A stretch of 64,000 nucleotides of DNA from NORP240 sp965222175 (lineage in GTDB: Bacteria; Pseudomonadota; Gammaproteobacteria; Pseudomonadales; Pseudohongiellaceae). Within the stretch, counting starts at the first letter, position 1; each line of letters starts with the position of its first letter. A model generated the notes under the pieces. The model searched no databases. It worked only from the letters and a program-made list of their open reading frames with translations, and was not told the origin of the DNA. The stretch is from contig OZ244938.1 of the NCBI GenBank assembly GCA_965222175.1, forward strand, positions 868,001 through 932,000, in the 5' to 3' direction. Shown piece by piece: positions 41,717 to 49,356 of this stretch. Made by a program: the position numbers and the translations under genes.

Positions 41717-43303
41717 ATGATGCACCAATGCTGGCGACCTGTGCGGGTCATGGCACTGCTGGCGGCCTGTCTGACTCTTGCGTCGGGGGTATTGGCCCAG
41801 GACGACGCCGGAACAATTGCCGCCGGGAATCCTGCCCGGACCCCGGTCCCCTCGGACGGGCCTGGCCTGGCTTTTTCCCGCCAGTGGCTTGAATCCAGGG
41901 CAGCGGCGCTGGCGAACAGTGCCTTTGCGCCCCGGTCCATGGCTGCAGACAATCCTCTTCGCGCCCTGGACTACGATCAATACCGTCGAATCGTTTTCAA
42001 TCCGGCGGCCGCCATCTGGCGCAGCGAGAGCGTGCCTTTTCAACTGCAACTCTTTCACCCAGGCTGGCTGCACACCGAGCCGGTGGACATTTTCCTGATG
42101 GATAACGGACTGGCCCGGCGATTGCCGTTTGCCACCAGCGTTTTCGATTACCACCCCAGCCTCGATCCCGTTGCTGCTGAAGACGCCGGCGGCTACGCAG
42201 GGTTCAGGATTCACTATCCCATCAACACGCCGGCGCGGTACGAGGAGTTCCTGGTGTTTCTGGGTGCCAGCTATTTCCGCGCTGTGGGGAGGAACCAGTT
42301 TTACGGGCTGTCAGCCCGGGGTCTTGCCGTTAACACGGTCGGCCCGGGAGGCGAGGAGTTTCCGCGGTTCACTGCATTCTGGATAGAAAAACCCGCCCCT
42401 GGCAGCCAACAGATCCGGGTGCACGCCCTGCTGGACAGTCGGTCGGTTACCGGCGCCTACCATTTTCTGGTGAAACCTGGTGAGACCACGCGACTGGACG
42501 TGGAGGCGACCCTGTTTCCGCGCCAGGAACTGACCCGCTTCGGTATCGCGCCGTTGACTTCCATGTTTCTGTTCGATGCCACCAACCGTAACCGCTATGA
42601 CGACTTTCGCCATGCCGTCCACGATTCCGATGGCCTGTTCATCGTGCAGGCCAACGGCGAGAGGGTCTGGCGTCCCCTGGCCAATCCGGTCCAACTTCAG
42701 GTTTCGGCTTTTGGCAGCTCCACGCCAGCGGGATTCGGCCTGTTGCAGCGGCATCAGGACTTCGGCGATTACAACGACGCCGAAGCCCGCTATGACAAGC
42801 GCACGTCGCTTTGGATCGAACCCCTGGAAGACTGGGGCGCGGGTCACGTGGAACTGGTGGAAATTCCCACCGGTGAGGAAATCAACGACAATATTGTTGC
42901 CTACTGGCAACCGGCCGAGGCCCTGCAGGCAGGTAATTCCTACCGGTTCCGGTACCGCATGCACTGGGGGCAGGAGTCACCCGGCTTGCAGCGGCAGGGC
43001 AGGGTTGTCGATACAGCCACGGGCGCCGTCGATGGCAGCGATGAGCGGGTTTTTGTCATCGATTACAGCGGTGGTGAGCTGATACAGGATGTGACAAGCG
43101 ACCCCGATGCCATGGCTATCACGGCCACTACCAGTGCAGGTCGAATAACCGATGTCAGCGGCACCCTGGTTGAAGCAACCGGTCGTTACCGGGTTTACAT
43201 CAAGCTGGAACCCGGCGATACCGAGCTGGCGGAACTGCGGGTTACGCTGAATGTCGGCGGTCGGCCCTGGGGTGAAACCTGGCTTTACCGGTGGACCCGA
43301 TGA
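41717..43303 (+). CDS. opgG: periplasmic glucan biosynthesis protein OpgG/MdoG
   Basis: From the ATG behind AAGAGG the precursor is 528 aa with a signal peptide (MMHQCWRPVRVMALLAACLTLASGVLAQ). It matches OpgG/OpgD in the order of segments: YDQYRRIVFNPAAAIW, PFQLQLFHPGW, GYAGFRIHYPINTP, DEFLVFLGASYFRAVG-like, and YFYRLEPLEDWG-like (here LWIEPLEDWGAGHVELVEIPT). OpgG acts in the periplasm with OpgH to make or branch osmoregulated beta-glucans. The ATG of opgH overlaps this stop by 4 bases. The upstream codons to 41570 are non-conserved. Confidence 0.93.
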   Translation: MMHQCWRPVRVMALLAACLTLASGVLAQDDAGTIAAGNPARTPVPSDGPGLAFSRQWLESRAAALANSAFAPRSMAADNPLRALDYDQYRRIVFNPAAAIWRSESVPFQLQLFHPGWLHTEPVDIFLMDNGLARRLPFATSVFDYHPSLDPVAAEDAGGYAGFRIHYPINTPARYEEFLVFLGASYFRAVGRNQFYGLSARGLAVNTVGPGGEEFPRFTAFWIEKPAPGSQQIRVHALLDSRSVTGAYHFLVKPGETTRLDVEATLFPRQELTRFGIAPLTSMFLFDATNRNRYDDFRHAVHDSDGLFIVQANGERVWRPLANPVQLQVSAFGSSTPAGFGLLQRHQDFGDYNDAEARYDKRTSLWIEPLEDWGAGHVELVEIPTGEEINDNIVAYWQPAEALQAGNSYRFRYRMHWGQESPGLQRQGRVVDTATGAVDGSDERVFVIDYSGGELIQDVTSDPDAMAITATTSAGRITDVSGTLVEATGRYRVYIKLEPGDTELAELRVTLNVGGRPWGETWLYRWTR

Positions 43304-45249
43304 CGGAGACTTGCACCGCAACACCGCCGGAACAGCCCCTGGCCATGCCGACCCAGGTATTTTCCCGTCATCCTGGTGCCCGGGTTTCCACGCAAGACCC
43401 TGTTCCCCTTCTGGCACGGTGGATTACCTTTGGTGGTGCCCTGGTGTTGACCGTGTTTGCCAGCCGCCAGATGGCCCTGGTACTGCCCCTGGACCAGGGC
43501 ACCGCCGAGGCATGGGGTGCCTCATCGCCGTGGATGATAGCTGCACTGTGGCTGTTGCTGGGCCTGTTCACCGTGACCTTCGGCTGGGTTGCCCTTACCG
43601 CCATGGCAGCGGTGGCCGGCCTGGTTTGCGGCCAGGATCGCCGGCGTGCTGCGGCGAATACCCCGCTCCGGGGCAGGACGGTGTTGCTGATGCCGGTTTA
43701 TCACGAGGACCCGGTCAGTGCCTGCGCGGCACTGGCGGCCATGGCCGATGAACTTGCCGCGATGAAACTGGCGGAGCACTTCGAAATTTTCATCCTGTCG
43801 GACAGTTCGGACCCGCGTACCCTTGCCGCGGAAGCGGCCACGGCGGACTGCCTGCGTGAGCGGCTCGCCGGCGTAATGCCGGTCTGGTACCGGTATCGTG
43901 GTCGGAACACTGCCCGCAAGGCGGGCAATATTCGCGAGTTTGTCAGTCGCTGGGGTGATCGCTATGACTACATGGTGGTCCTGGACGCCGACAGCCTGAT
44001 TGCCGGAGAGACACTGGCCACGCTGGTCCGGGAAATGGACGCCGATCCCGGCACGGGTATACTGCAGACCCTGCCCCGATTACACGGTGGCAGGTCCCTC
44101 TATGCCCGACTGCAACAGTTCGCCGCAACGGTATACGGACCGGTTTTCGCCAGGGGTCTCAATGCCTGGCAGGGACACGATGGCAATTACTGGGGACATA
44201 ACGCCATCATTCGCGTACGTGCCTTCGCCGAGTCTGCCGGTCTGCCATCCATGCCGGGTCCGCGACCCTTTGGCGGCGAAATCCGTTCCCATGATTTTGT
44301 CGAAGCCGCGCTGATCCGTCGTGCCGGCTGGGCCGTCAGGATGTTGCCAGGACTGTCCGGATCATGGGAGGAGTGCCCGCCGACCCTGCTGGATGCGGCA
44401 GTTCGCGATCGGCGCTGGGCACAGGGTAATGTCCAGCATCTCGGGGTGATATCCGCCCGCGGCCTGCGTTGGCCTAATCGGGCACACATGCTGATGGGCG
44501 TAATGAATTACCTCACCTCGCCGCTGTGGCTGGCCATGGTAATGGTAGGCCTGGCACTCAGTACACAATTGAGCCAAGGCCCGCTGGCTGATGGTAGCGG
44601 CGCGGACTGGTGGTCGTTTGACAGCCTGGTATTCGATGCCCGGCGCATGATTCAGCTGTTTTTTCTCACCATGGCGCTGCTGTTGCTGCCCAAGCTTGTT
44701 GGAATCGTCCGCGGTCTGCTGAACGAGGAACTGCATCGAGGCCCGGGACGCTTGCGCATGTTACTGAGCGCGGTACTGGAATTAGTGTTCTCGGTATTAC
44801 ATGCCCCCATCGTAATGATGCTGCACAGCCGGCATATGTGGGAGATAGTCAGGGGTCAGGATTCCGGCTGGTCAGCGCAGCAACGACGTGGACACGCGGT
44901 ACCCTGGCGTCAGCTGCTGCATCGTCACGGTGGTCAGATGGCCGCGGGCCTGCTGGCGATGGCCATGCTGACCTGGATGTCCTCACCCCTGCTGTACTGG
45001 ATGTTGCCGATGATCATCGGCCTGGTTCTGGCCATCCCGCTTTCCGCCCTGAGTGGGAGCCTCTCTGTCGGCGGGATGTTACACCGCTACAGGCTGCTGA
45101 CCACGCCTGAGGAACATGAACCGCCGGTTATCCTGCTGCGCAGGCGGCAGGCCGAGCAGTCTCTGCGCGGTTCACTGCCAGCCGGTTTTCCCGTAGCACA
45201 GTCCGGGGCTGACGCCTCGCCTGCACCGGATGGGCCACAGGAGTTTTGA
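43300..45249 (+). CDS. opgH: glucan glucosyltransferase OpgH/MdoH
   Basis: This roughly 649-aa inner-membrane GT2 enzyme has two N-terminal helices (about residues 40-60 and 75-110). The cytoplasmic catalytic domain has LMPVYHEDP, LSDSSDPRT, the nucleotide-binding VVLDADSL, and the acceptor/processivity region SHDFVEAALIRRAGW and DRRWAQGNVQH. Several C-terminal helices follow (about 400-600). It polymerises glucose from UDP-glucose into the beta-1,2-linked backbone of osmoregulated periplasmic glucan while exporting it. Start and spacing come from the ATGA overlap with opgG. It is slightly shorter than the E. coli protein, mainly at the N-terminus. Confidence 0.93.
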   Translation: MTETCTATPPEQPLAMPTQVFSRHPGARVSTQDPVPLLARWITFGGALVLTVFASRQMALVLPLDQGTAEAWGASSPWMIAALWLLLGLFTVTFGWVALTAMAAVAGLVCGQDRRRAAANTPLRGRTVLLMPVYHEDPVSACAALAAMADELAAMKLAEHFEIFILSDSSDPRTLAAEAATADCLRERLAGVMPVWYRYRGRNTARKAGNIREFVSRWGDRYDYMVVLDADSLIAGETLATLVREMDADPGTGILQTLPRLHGGRSLYARLQQFAATVYGPVFARGLNAWQGHDGNYWGHNAIIRVRAFAESAGLPSMPGPRPFGGEIRSHDFVEAALIRRAGWAVRMLPGLSGSWEECPPTLLDAAVRDRRWAQGNVQHLGVISARGLRWPNRAHMLMGVMNYLTSPLWLAMVMVGLALSTQLSQGPLADGSGADWWSFDSLVFDARRMIQLFFLTMALLLLPKLVGIVRGLLNEELHRGPGRLRMLLSAVLELVFSVLHAPIVMMLHSRHMWEIVRGQDSGWSAQQRRGHAVPWRQLLHRHGGQMAAGLLAMAMLTWMSSPLLYWMLPMIIGLVLAIPLSALSGSLSVGGMLHRYRLLTTPEEHEPPVILLRRRQAEQSLRGSLPAGFPVAQSGADASPAPDGPQEF

Positions 45250-45272
45250 ACCCATCGACGTGGTCCCCGACA

Positions 45273-45341
45273 GACTCCCGCAGAGCACTTCCACAATTAA
45301 TCTGAGGTTCCTTAACAGGCTGTTAATGAGAGGTTCCTTAA
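45273..45341 (+). repeat. double TCAGAGGTTCC repeat downstream of opgH
   Basis: GACTCCCGCAGAGCACTT, then AATTAATCTGAGGTTCCTTAA, then a second unit TTAATGAGAGGTTCCTTAA at 45323-45341. The lead-in is identical to the copy at 39171. It lies between opgH and a lipoprotein gene and may overlap that gene's promoter. Confidence 0.7.
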
Positions 45342-45432
45342 AACTCATTTCGGAGTATCTTGTCAATCTAGGCCGGCATCGGCCGGGGACACCGCTGTTT
45401 CCTGCTTTTTCACTTGTTACCGGAGTAATCTC

Positions 45433-45957
45433 ATGAGAGCCTGTTTTAGACTGCTTATTATACTGCTGGCGGGGTGCCTGCTGGTCGCCTGCGGCAGTTC
45501 CCGGCAATGGCAGGCCAGCGAAGAAGCCCTGGCCGGCAATCCCCTGGCCATGCTGGAGGACGGTCTTGACGCCGTCAGGCAGGGTGAGGCTCTGGTCGAC
45601 CGCGGTGAAGACAGAATCGCCGACAGCAGGCGCATGGTGAGCGAGGGCAACGAGCTGATCCGGGAAGGCAATGATCTGATCATCGTGAGCCGGCGTGACT
45701 ACCGGGCGGCATCCCGCACAGCGGGTACGGCATCCACGCCGGAACAGGTGGACAGGGAAGGTGAGCGACTGCGGAACATCAGCCGTCGCTGGGAGGATGG
45801 CATCACCGGAATCGAACGAGGTAATCGACTTGTGGAAACGGGGAACGAACGTATCGGCCGCGGGCAGAGTGAAGTCAGGGAAGGACAGGCTCTGATGGAA
45901 TCGGGACGCAACCTGATCAGGAATGCCGAACAGATCGGGAATGAGATTAACGAATGA
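45433..45957 (+). CDS. repetitive helical lipoprotein
   Basis: The 174-aa precursor has a lipoprotein signal with the box LVAC (Cys20). The mature part is highly charged and built from degenerate units of about 14 residues with pattern G-x2-L-(V/I)-x-(R/E)-G-x2. Examples are GEALVDRGEDRIADS, GNELIREGNDLI, GNRLVETGNERIGRG and GQALMESGRNLIRN. This predicts an extended coiled coil reaching from a membrane anchor into the periplasm. No named family is recognised. It is 15 bp ahead of the HerA-like ATPase and probably co-transcribed with it. Confidence 0.65.
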   Translation: MRACFRLLIILLAGCLLVACGSSRQWQASEEALAGNPLAMLEDGLDAVRQGEALVDRGEDRIADSRRMVSEGNELIREGNDLIIVSRRDYRAASRTAGTASTPEQVDREGERLRNISRRWEDGITGIERGNRLVETGNERIGRGQSEVREGQALMESGRNLIRNAEQIGNEINE

Positions 45958-45972
45958 CGAGGACACTGCACG

Positions 45973-47472
45973 ATGTCGGGAAACAACATAACCGTCGGGT
46001 ATAAGAATACAACCGGCAAGGCCGCTGAAGAAACCAGCGTTATCAGCCTGGACCTGAAACGGGCCAACCGTCACGGTCTCATTGCCGGTGCCACGGGAAC
46101 CGGTAAGACGGTAACCCTGCAGGCTTTGTCAGAAAGTTTTTCGGCCCAGGGCGTGCCGGTGTTTCTGTGCGACGTCAAGGGGGATGTGTCAGGAATCAGT
46201 CAGCCAGGTAAATCACATCCCAAGGTGAATGAACGACTTGAACGCCTGGGGCTGCCCACGGACGCCTGGCAGGGGTGCCCGACGATGTTCTGGGATGTAT
46301 ACGGCAAGCAGGGCCATCCGGTACGGGCAACGATTTCCGATCTTGGGCCACTGCTGCTGGCCAGGTTGTTGAAGCTCAACGAGACCCAGGAAGGCATTCT
46401 CAATATCGCTTTCGCCGTGGCCGATGACCAGGGATTGCTGCTGCTGGACCTGAAGGATCTTCGCGCCATGCTGCACCATGTTGGGGAAAACGCCAGGGAT
46501 CTGCGTCTGCTTTACGGCAATGTTTCCACGGCATCTGTAGGGGCGATCCAGCGACGCCTGCTGATTCTGGAACGCAGTGGTGCGAAACAGTTTTTCGGTG
46601 AGCCGATGCTGGACCTGTCGGACTTCATGCGCAGGGATCCCGAAGGCCGGGGTTATATCAATATCCTGGCCGCCACGAAGCTGTACCAGGAGCCTGCCGT
46701 CTATTCCGCGGTGTTGTTGTGGCTGCTGTCGGAGCTGTTCGAAAACCTGCCCGAAATCGGTGACCCGGACAAGCCCGTGCTGGTGCTGTTTTTCGACGAA
46801 GCTCACTTGATGTTCCGGGATGCACCCAAGGCGCTGGTGGAAAAAGTCGAGCGGGTGGTTCGGCTGATACGCTCCAAGGGTGTCGGTGTCTATTTTGTGA
46901 CGCAAAGTCCGGCGGATCTGCCGGACACGGTGTCGGCACAGCTGGGCAATCGCTTTCAGCATGCGCTGCGGGCATTTACTCCCCGGGAACAGAAAGCCGT
47001 ACAGGTCGCCGCCCGAACGTTTCGGGCCAACCCGGAGTTCCCGGTAGCCACCGCCATCAGCGAACTTGGCGTCGGTGAAGCACTGGTTTCGACGTTAAAC
47101 GCCAAGGGCGCGCCATCGATGGTGGAGCGAACTTTTATCAAGCCGCCGGTGTCCCGGATCGGTCCGGCAACCCGGGCCGAACGGCAATCGGTGATGCTGG
47201 ACAGTCCCTGCCAGGGTGTGTACGAGGAAACCATCGACCGTGCGTCGGCCTTTGAGCTGCTGCAGAGCCGGGCCGCGGAAGTGGCGAAAGAGGCGGAAGA
47301 ACACCCACCGACCAGGTCGCGAACCCTGTCCAAGCCAAAACCCAAGGCTCGGGGTCGACAGCGGCAGGGCCTGGTGGAGGCCTTTGCCAAGAGCATGGTG
47401 CGAAGTATCGGCAGTCGCGCGGGTCGTTCACTGGCCCGGGGTATTCTCGGCTCCTTGTTCAAAGGTCGTTGA
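45973..47472 (+). CDS. yjgR: HerA/YjgR-like DUF853 ATPase
   Basis: The 499-aa protein has Walker A GATGTGKT (39-46) within HGLIAGATGTGKTVTLQ, VPVFLCDVKGDVSGIS and Walker B VLVLFFDEAHLMF (about 265-277). The sensor-like segment GVGVYFVTQSPADLPDTV follows, then an Arg-finger-type region HALRAFTPREQKA. This is the DUF853/YjgR branch of the FtsK-HerA ATPases, cytoplasmic hexamers of unsettled role. The C-terminus is a basic Lys/Arg-rich linker (about 430-499) that could bind nucleic acid or membrane. It follows the lipoprotein gene closely. Confidence 0.88.
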   Translation: MSGNNITVGYKNTTGKAAEETSVISLDLKRANRHGLIAGATGTGKTVTLQALSESFSAQGVPVFLCDVKGDVSGISQPGKSHPKVNERLERLGLPTDAWQGCPTMFWDVYGKQGHPVRATISDLGPLLLARLLKLNETQEGILNIAFAVADDQGLLLLDLKDLRAMLHHVGENARDLRLLYGNVSTASVGAIQRRLLILERSGAKQFFGEPMLDLSDFMRRDPEGRGYINILAATKLYQEPAVYSAVLLWLLSELFENLPEIGDPDKPVLVLFFDEAHLMFRDAPKALVEKVERVVRLIRSKGVGVYFVTQSPADLPDTVSAQLGNRFQHALRAFTPREQKAVQVAARTFRANPEFPVATAISELGVGEALVSTLNAKGAPSMVERTFIKPPVSRIGPATRAERQSVMLDSPCQGVYEETIDRASAFELLQSRAAEVAKEAEEHPPTRSRTLSKPKPKARGRQRQGLVEAFAKSMVRSIGSRAGRSLARGILGSLFKGR

Positions 47473-47551
47473 CGCAGCGGAACGTGCAATGATCGGGTGG
47501 TCAGGACAGCCTTGTCGGTAAGCCATGCCGATTACCCGTCGTCGTGGTCGA

Positions 47552-47581
47552 TTGGAACATTGGCAGCGAATTCTGTATACT
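47552..47581 (+). promoter_or_regulatory. sigma70-type promoter for the ectoine-synthase-like operon
   Basis: TTGGAA (47552-47557) and TATACT (47576-47581) are separated by 18 bases, with transcription expected near 47588 and a 5' leader of about 25 bases before the ATG at 47612. It begins a run of three same-strand genes. Confidence 0.55.
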
Positions 47582-47611
47582 CGCCAACCCATTCTCAACT
47601 CAAGAGATTTT

Positions 47612-48010
47612 ATGAAGGTTGTCAAACTTGCCGAATTGGAAGGCTCTGATCGACAGGTAACAAGCCCGGATGGCTGGACCAGCTACAGGTTCCTGCTGGC
47701 CAAAGACGGCATGGGCTTTTCATTTCACGAGACTGTTTTCCCCCCGGGTCTCGAATTCCAGATGTGGTACAAGCATCATGTCGAAGCCGTGTACTGTTAC
47801 AGCGGCAACGGGACCCTCACCGATCTGGAAACCAACAATACCTACACCATTGAACCGGGAACGCTTTACGCCCTGGACAAGCATGATCGTCACATTCTCA
47901 GGGCCGAAACAGAACTGCGCCTGATCTGTGCGTTCAATCCCCCGGTTACCGGTCGCGAAATACACGACGAGGACGGCGCTTACGCCCTTCCCGAATCGGA
48001 ACAGTCCTGA
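47612..48010 (+). CDS. ectoine-synthase-like cupin (EctC family, without ectAB)
   Basis: This 132-aa cupin has the EctC length and motif order: GWTSYRFLLAKDGMGFSFHET, WYKHHVEAVYCYSGNG, GTLYALDKHDRHILRAE and FNPPVTGREIHDEDGAYAL. Residues matching the iron ligands reported for EctC (Glu57, Tyr85, His93) are E58, Y86 and H94. Substrate-contact equivalents W22, R26, C106, F108 and E116 are also kept. The active site therefore looks complete for a water-eliminating cyclisation of an N-acetylated diamino acid. No ectA, ectB or ectD is near; instead an ATP-grasp ligase and a Cys-protease-like protein follow on the same strand. Confidence 0.85.
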   Translation: MKVVKLAELEGSDRQVTSPDGWTSYRFLLAKDGMGFSFHETVFPPGLEFQMWYKHHVEAVYCYSGNGTLTDLETNNTYTIEPGTLYALDKHDRHILRAETELRLICAFNPPVTGREIHDEDGAYALPESEQS

Positions 48011-48066
48011 CCGGACGCCCCGCAGATTCACCCTAATTCATACCTGTTTTCCCCCTGGAGGATTTC

Positions 48067-49290
48067 ATGCAGAAGAATCCTGACAAGGGCTATATCGCAT
48101 TGCTGGGCTGGAGCCTGGGAGCGATAGAAGCCGCTGAAAATTTTGACCGTCGTTATGTCGTGGTAGCCCCGGAATGGGCAGAATCCTATGCCAGGGAGAA
48201 CGACATACCCTACCTGCCATGGAATTTCGAACGGCTCAACGATCGTTCCATGGAGATTGCCGAAACCCTGAAGGAAAAGGGCGTCGATATAGCGGTTCCC
48301 CTGTTCGAGGAAACCGTGGAGTGGGCTGGCGCCATCAACGCGGTCCTGCAGGACAACCCGCGGCTGCACGGACAGGCCGTGTTGTTCAGGGACAAGTCGC
48401 TGATGAAACGCCGTGCCCAGCTGGGCGGTATCCGGGTCGGTATTTTTGAGGAAGCCCATGACCGGGACGACGTCGTGCGCTTTCTCAAGCGCGTCAACCA
48501 GACCCTGCTCAAGCTGGATGGTGACACCAACGACCCCATCCACCTGAAGGCTTTCGACAAGGCCGGTTGCCTGGGTCACCGGGTGATCCGTACCGCGGAG
48601 GACGTGGATACTATTTCTGATGAAGAATTTCCGGTGCTGATGGAAAGCCATCTCGACGGCTGGGAATTCGCCGTCGAGGCCTGGGTCCACGACGGCAAAA
48701 TTGCGTTTCTCAATATTTCCGAGTACGTCACCCTGGGATACTCGGTGTTTGTTCCGGCAACGCCGGAGCTGGAGAAATGGCGACCCCGGATCACGGAGGA
48801 AGTCGAAAAGCTGATCAGGGCATTCGATATCAAGTTCGGACAGATTCACCCGGAGTACTTCGTCACCAACGACGGCACCCTGTATTTTGGTGAAGTCGCT
48901 TACCGGCCACCGGGCTTCAAGGCGTTTGAATTGATCGAGCGGGCTTATGGCTTCAACGCCTACCAGGCGTCGATGCTGGTGTTCGACCCGAAGACCACGC
49001 CGGAGGAAGTGACGGAATTTTTCCCGGAGCCGGTGACGGGAGCCCAGGGTTACGCCGGCTGTTTCGGTGTCTATCCCCGTCGGCGCGTGGTCAGCGAACT
49101 GAAAATACCCGACGAGACGCAGCAACATCCCTATTTCGAGTTTCACGAATTGCCGGCGCCCCTGGAAGCCAAGGTCACCAAGCGTTCAGCATTCGGTACC
49201 CACTGGGGACTGGCGTTCTTCTTTGGCGATGACGCGGTGACCATGCGTGACCTGTTGAAATCCCAGGAAGACCTGGATTTTTACGTATGA
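48067..49290 (+). CDS. ATP-grasp carboxylate-amine ligase-like protein
   Basis: This 407-aa protein shows the three-part ATP-grasp layout. The N-terminal Rossmann-like domain reads KGYIALLGWSLGAIEAAENF, the central lid has FPVLMESHLDGWEFAVEAWVHDGKI, and the C-terminal part has FGQIHPEYFVTNDGTLYFGEVAYRPPG with the Mg-ligand acidic residues. The ligands end in EVAYRPPG where biotin-carboxylase-like ligases have an EINxRxxG motif. It should form an acyl-phosphate and join it to an amine or thiol. The gene is 56 bp after the EctC-like gene and 66 bp before the 654-aa protein, consistent with one operon making or modifying a small amino-acid product. Confidence 0.8.
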   Translation: MQKNPDKGYIALLGWSLGAIEAAENFDRRYVVVAPEWAESYARENDIPYLPWNFERLNDRSMEIAETLKEKGVDIAVPLFEETVEWAGAINAVLQDNPRLHGQAVLFRDKSLMKRRAQLGGIRVGIFEEAHDRDDVVRFLKRVNQTLLKLDGDTNDPIHLKAFDKAGCLGHRVIRTAEDVDTISDEEFPVLMESHLDGWEFAVEAWVHDGKIAFLNISEYVTLGYSVFVPATPELEKWRPRITEEVEKLIRAFDIKFGQIHPEYFVTNDGTLYFGEVAYRPPGFKAFELIERAYGFNAYQASMLVFDPKTTPEEVTEFFPEPVTGAQGYAGCFGVYPRRRVVSELKIPDETQQHPYFEFHELPAPLEAKVTKRSAFGTHWGLAFFFGDDAVTMRDLLKSQEDLDFYV

Positions 49291-49356
49291 ACCAGCGCCA
49301 TCGTGTGTTAACTTTTTTGATCACTGACCCCACGTTATTCACTGACATTGGCAGGC

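Noticed and set aside
47612..48010. Complete ectoine operon
   Set aside because: Only the EctC-like gene is present; the neighbours are an ATP-grasp and an unrecognised protein, not ectA, ectB or ectD.
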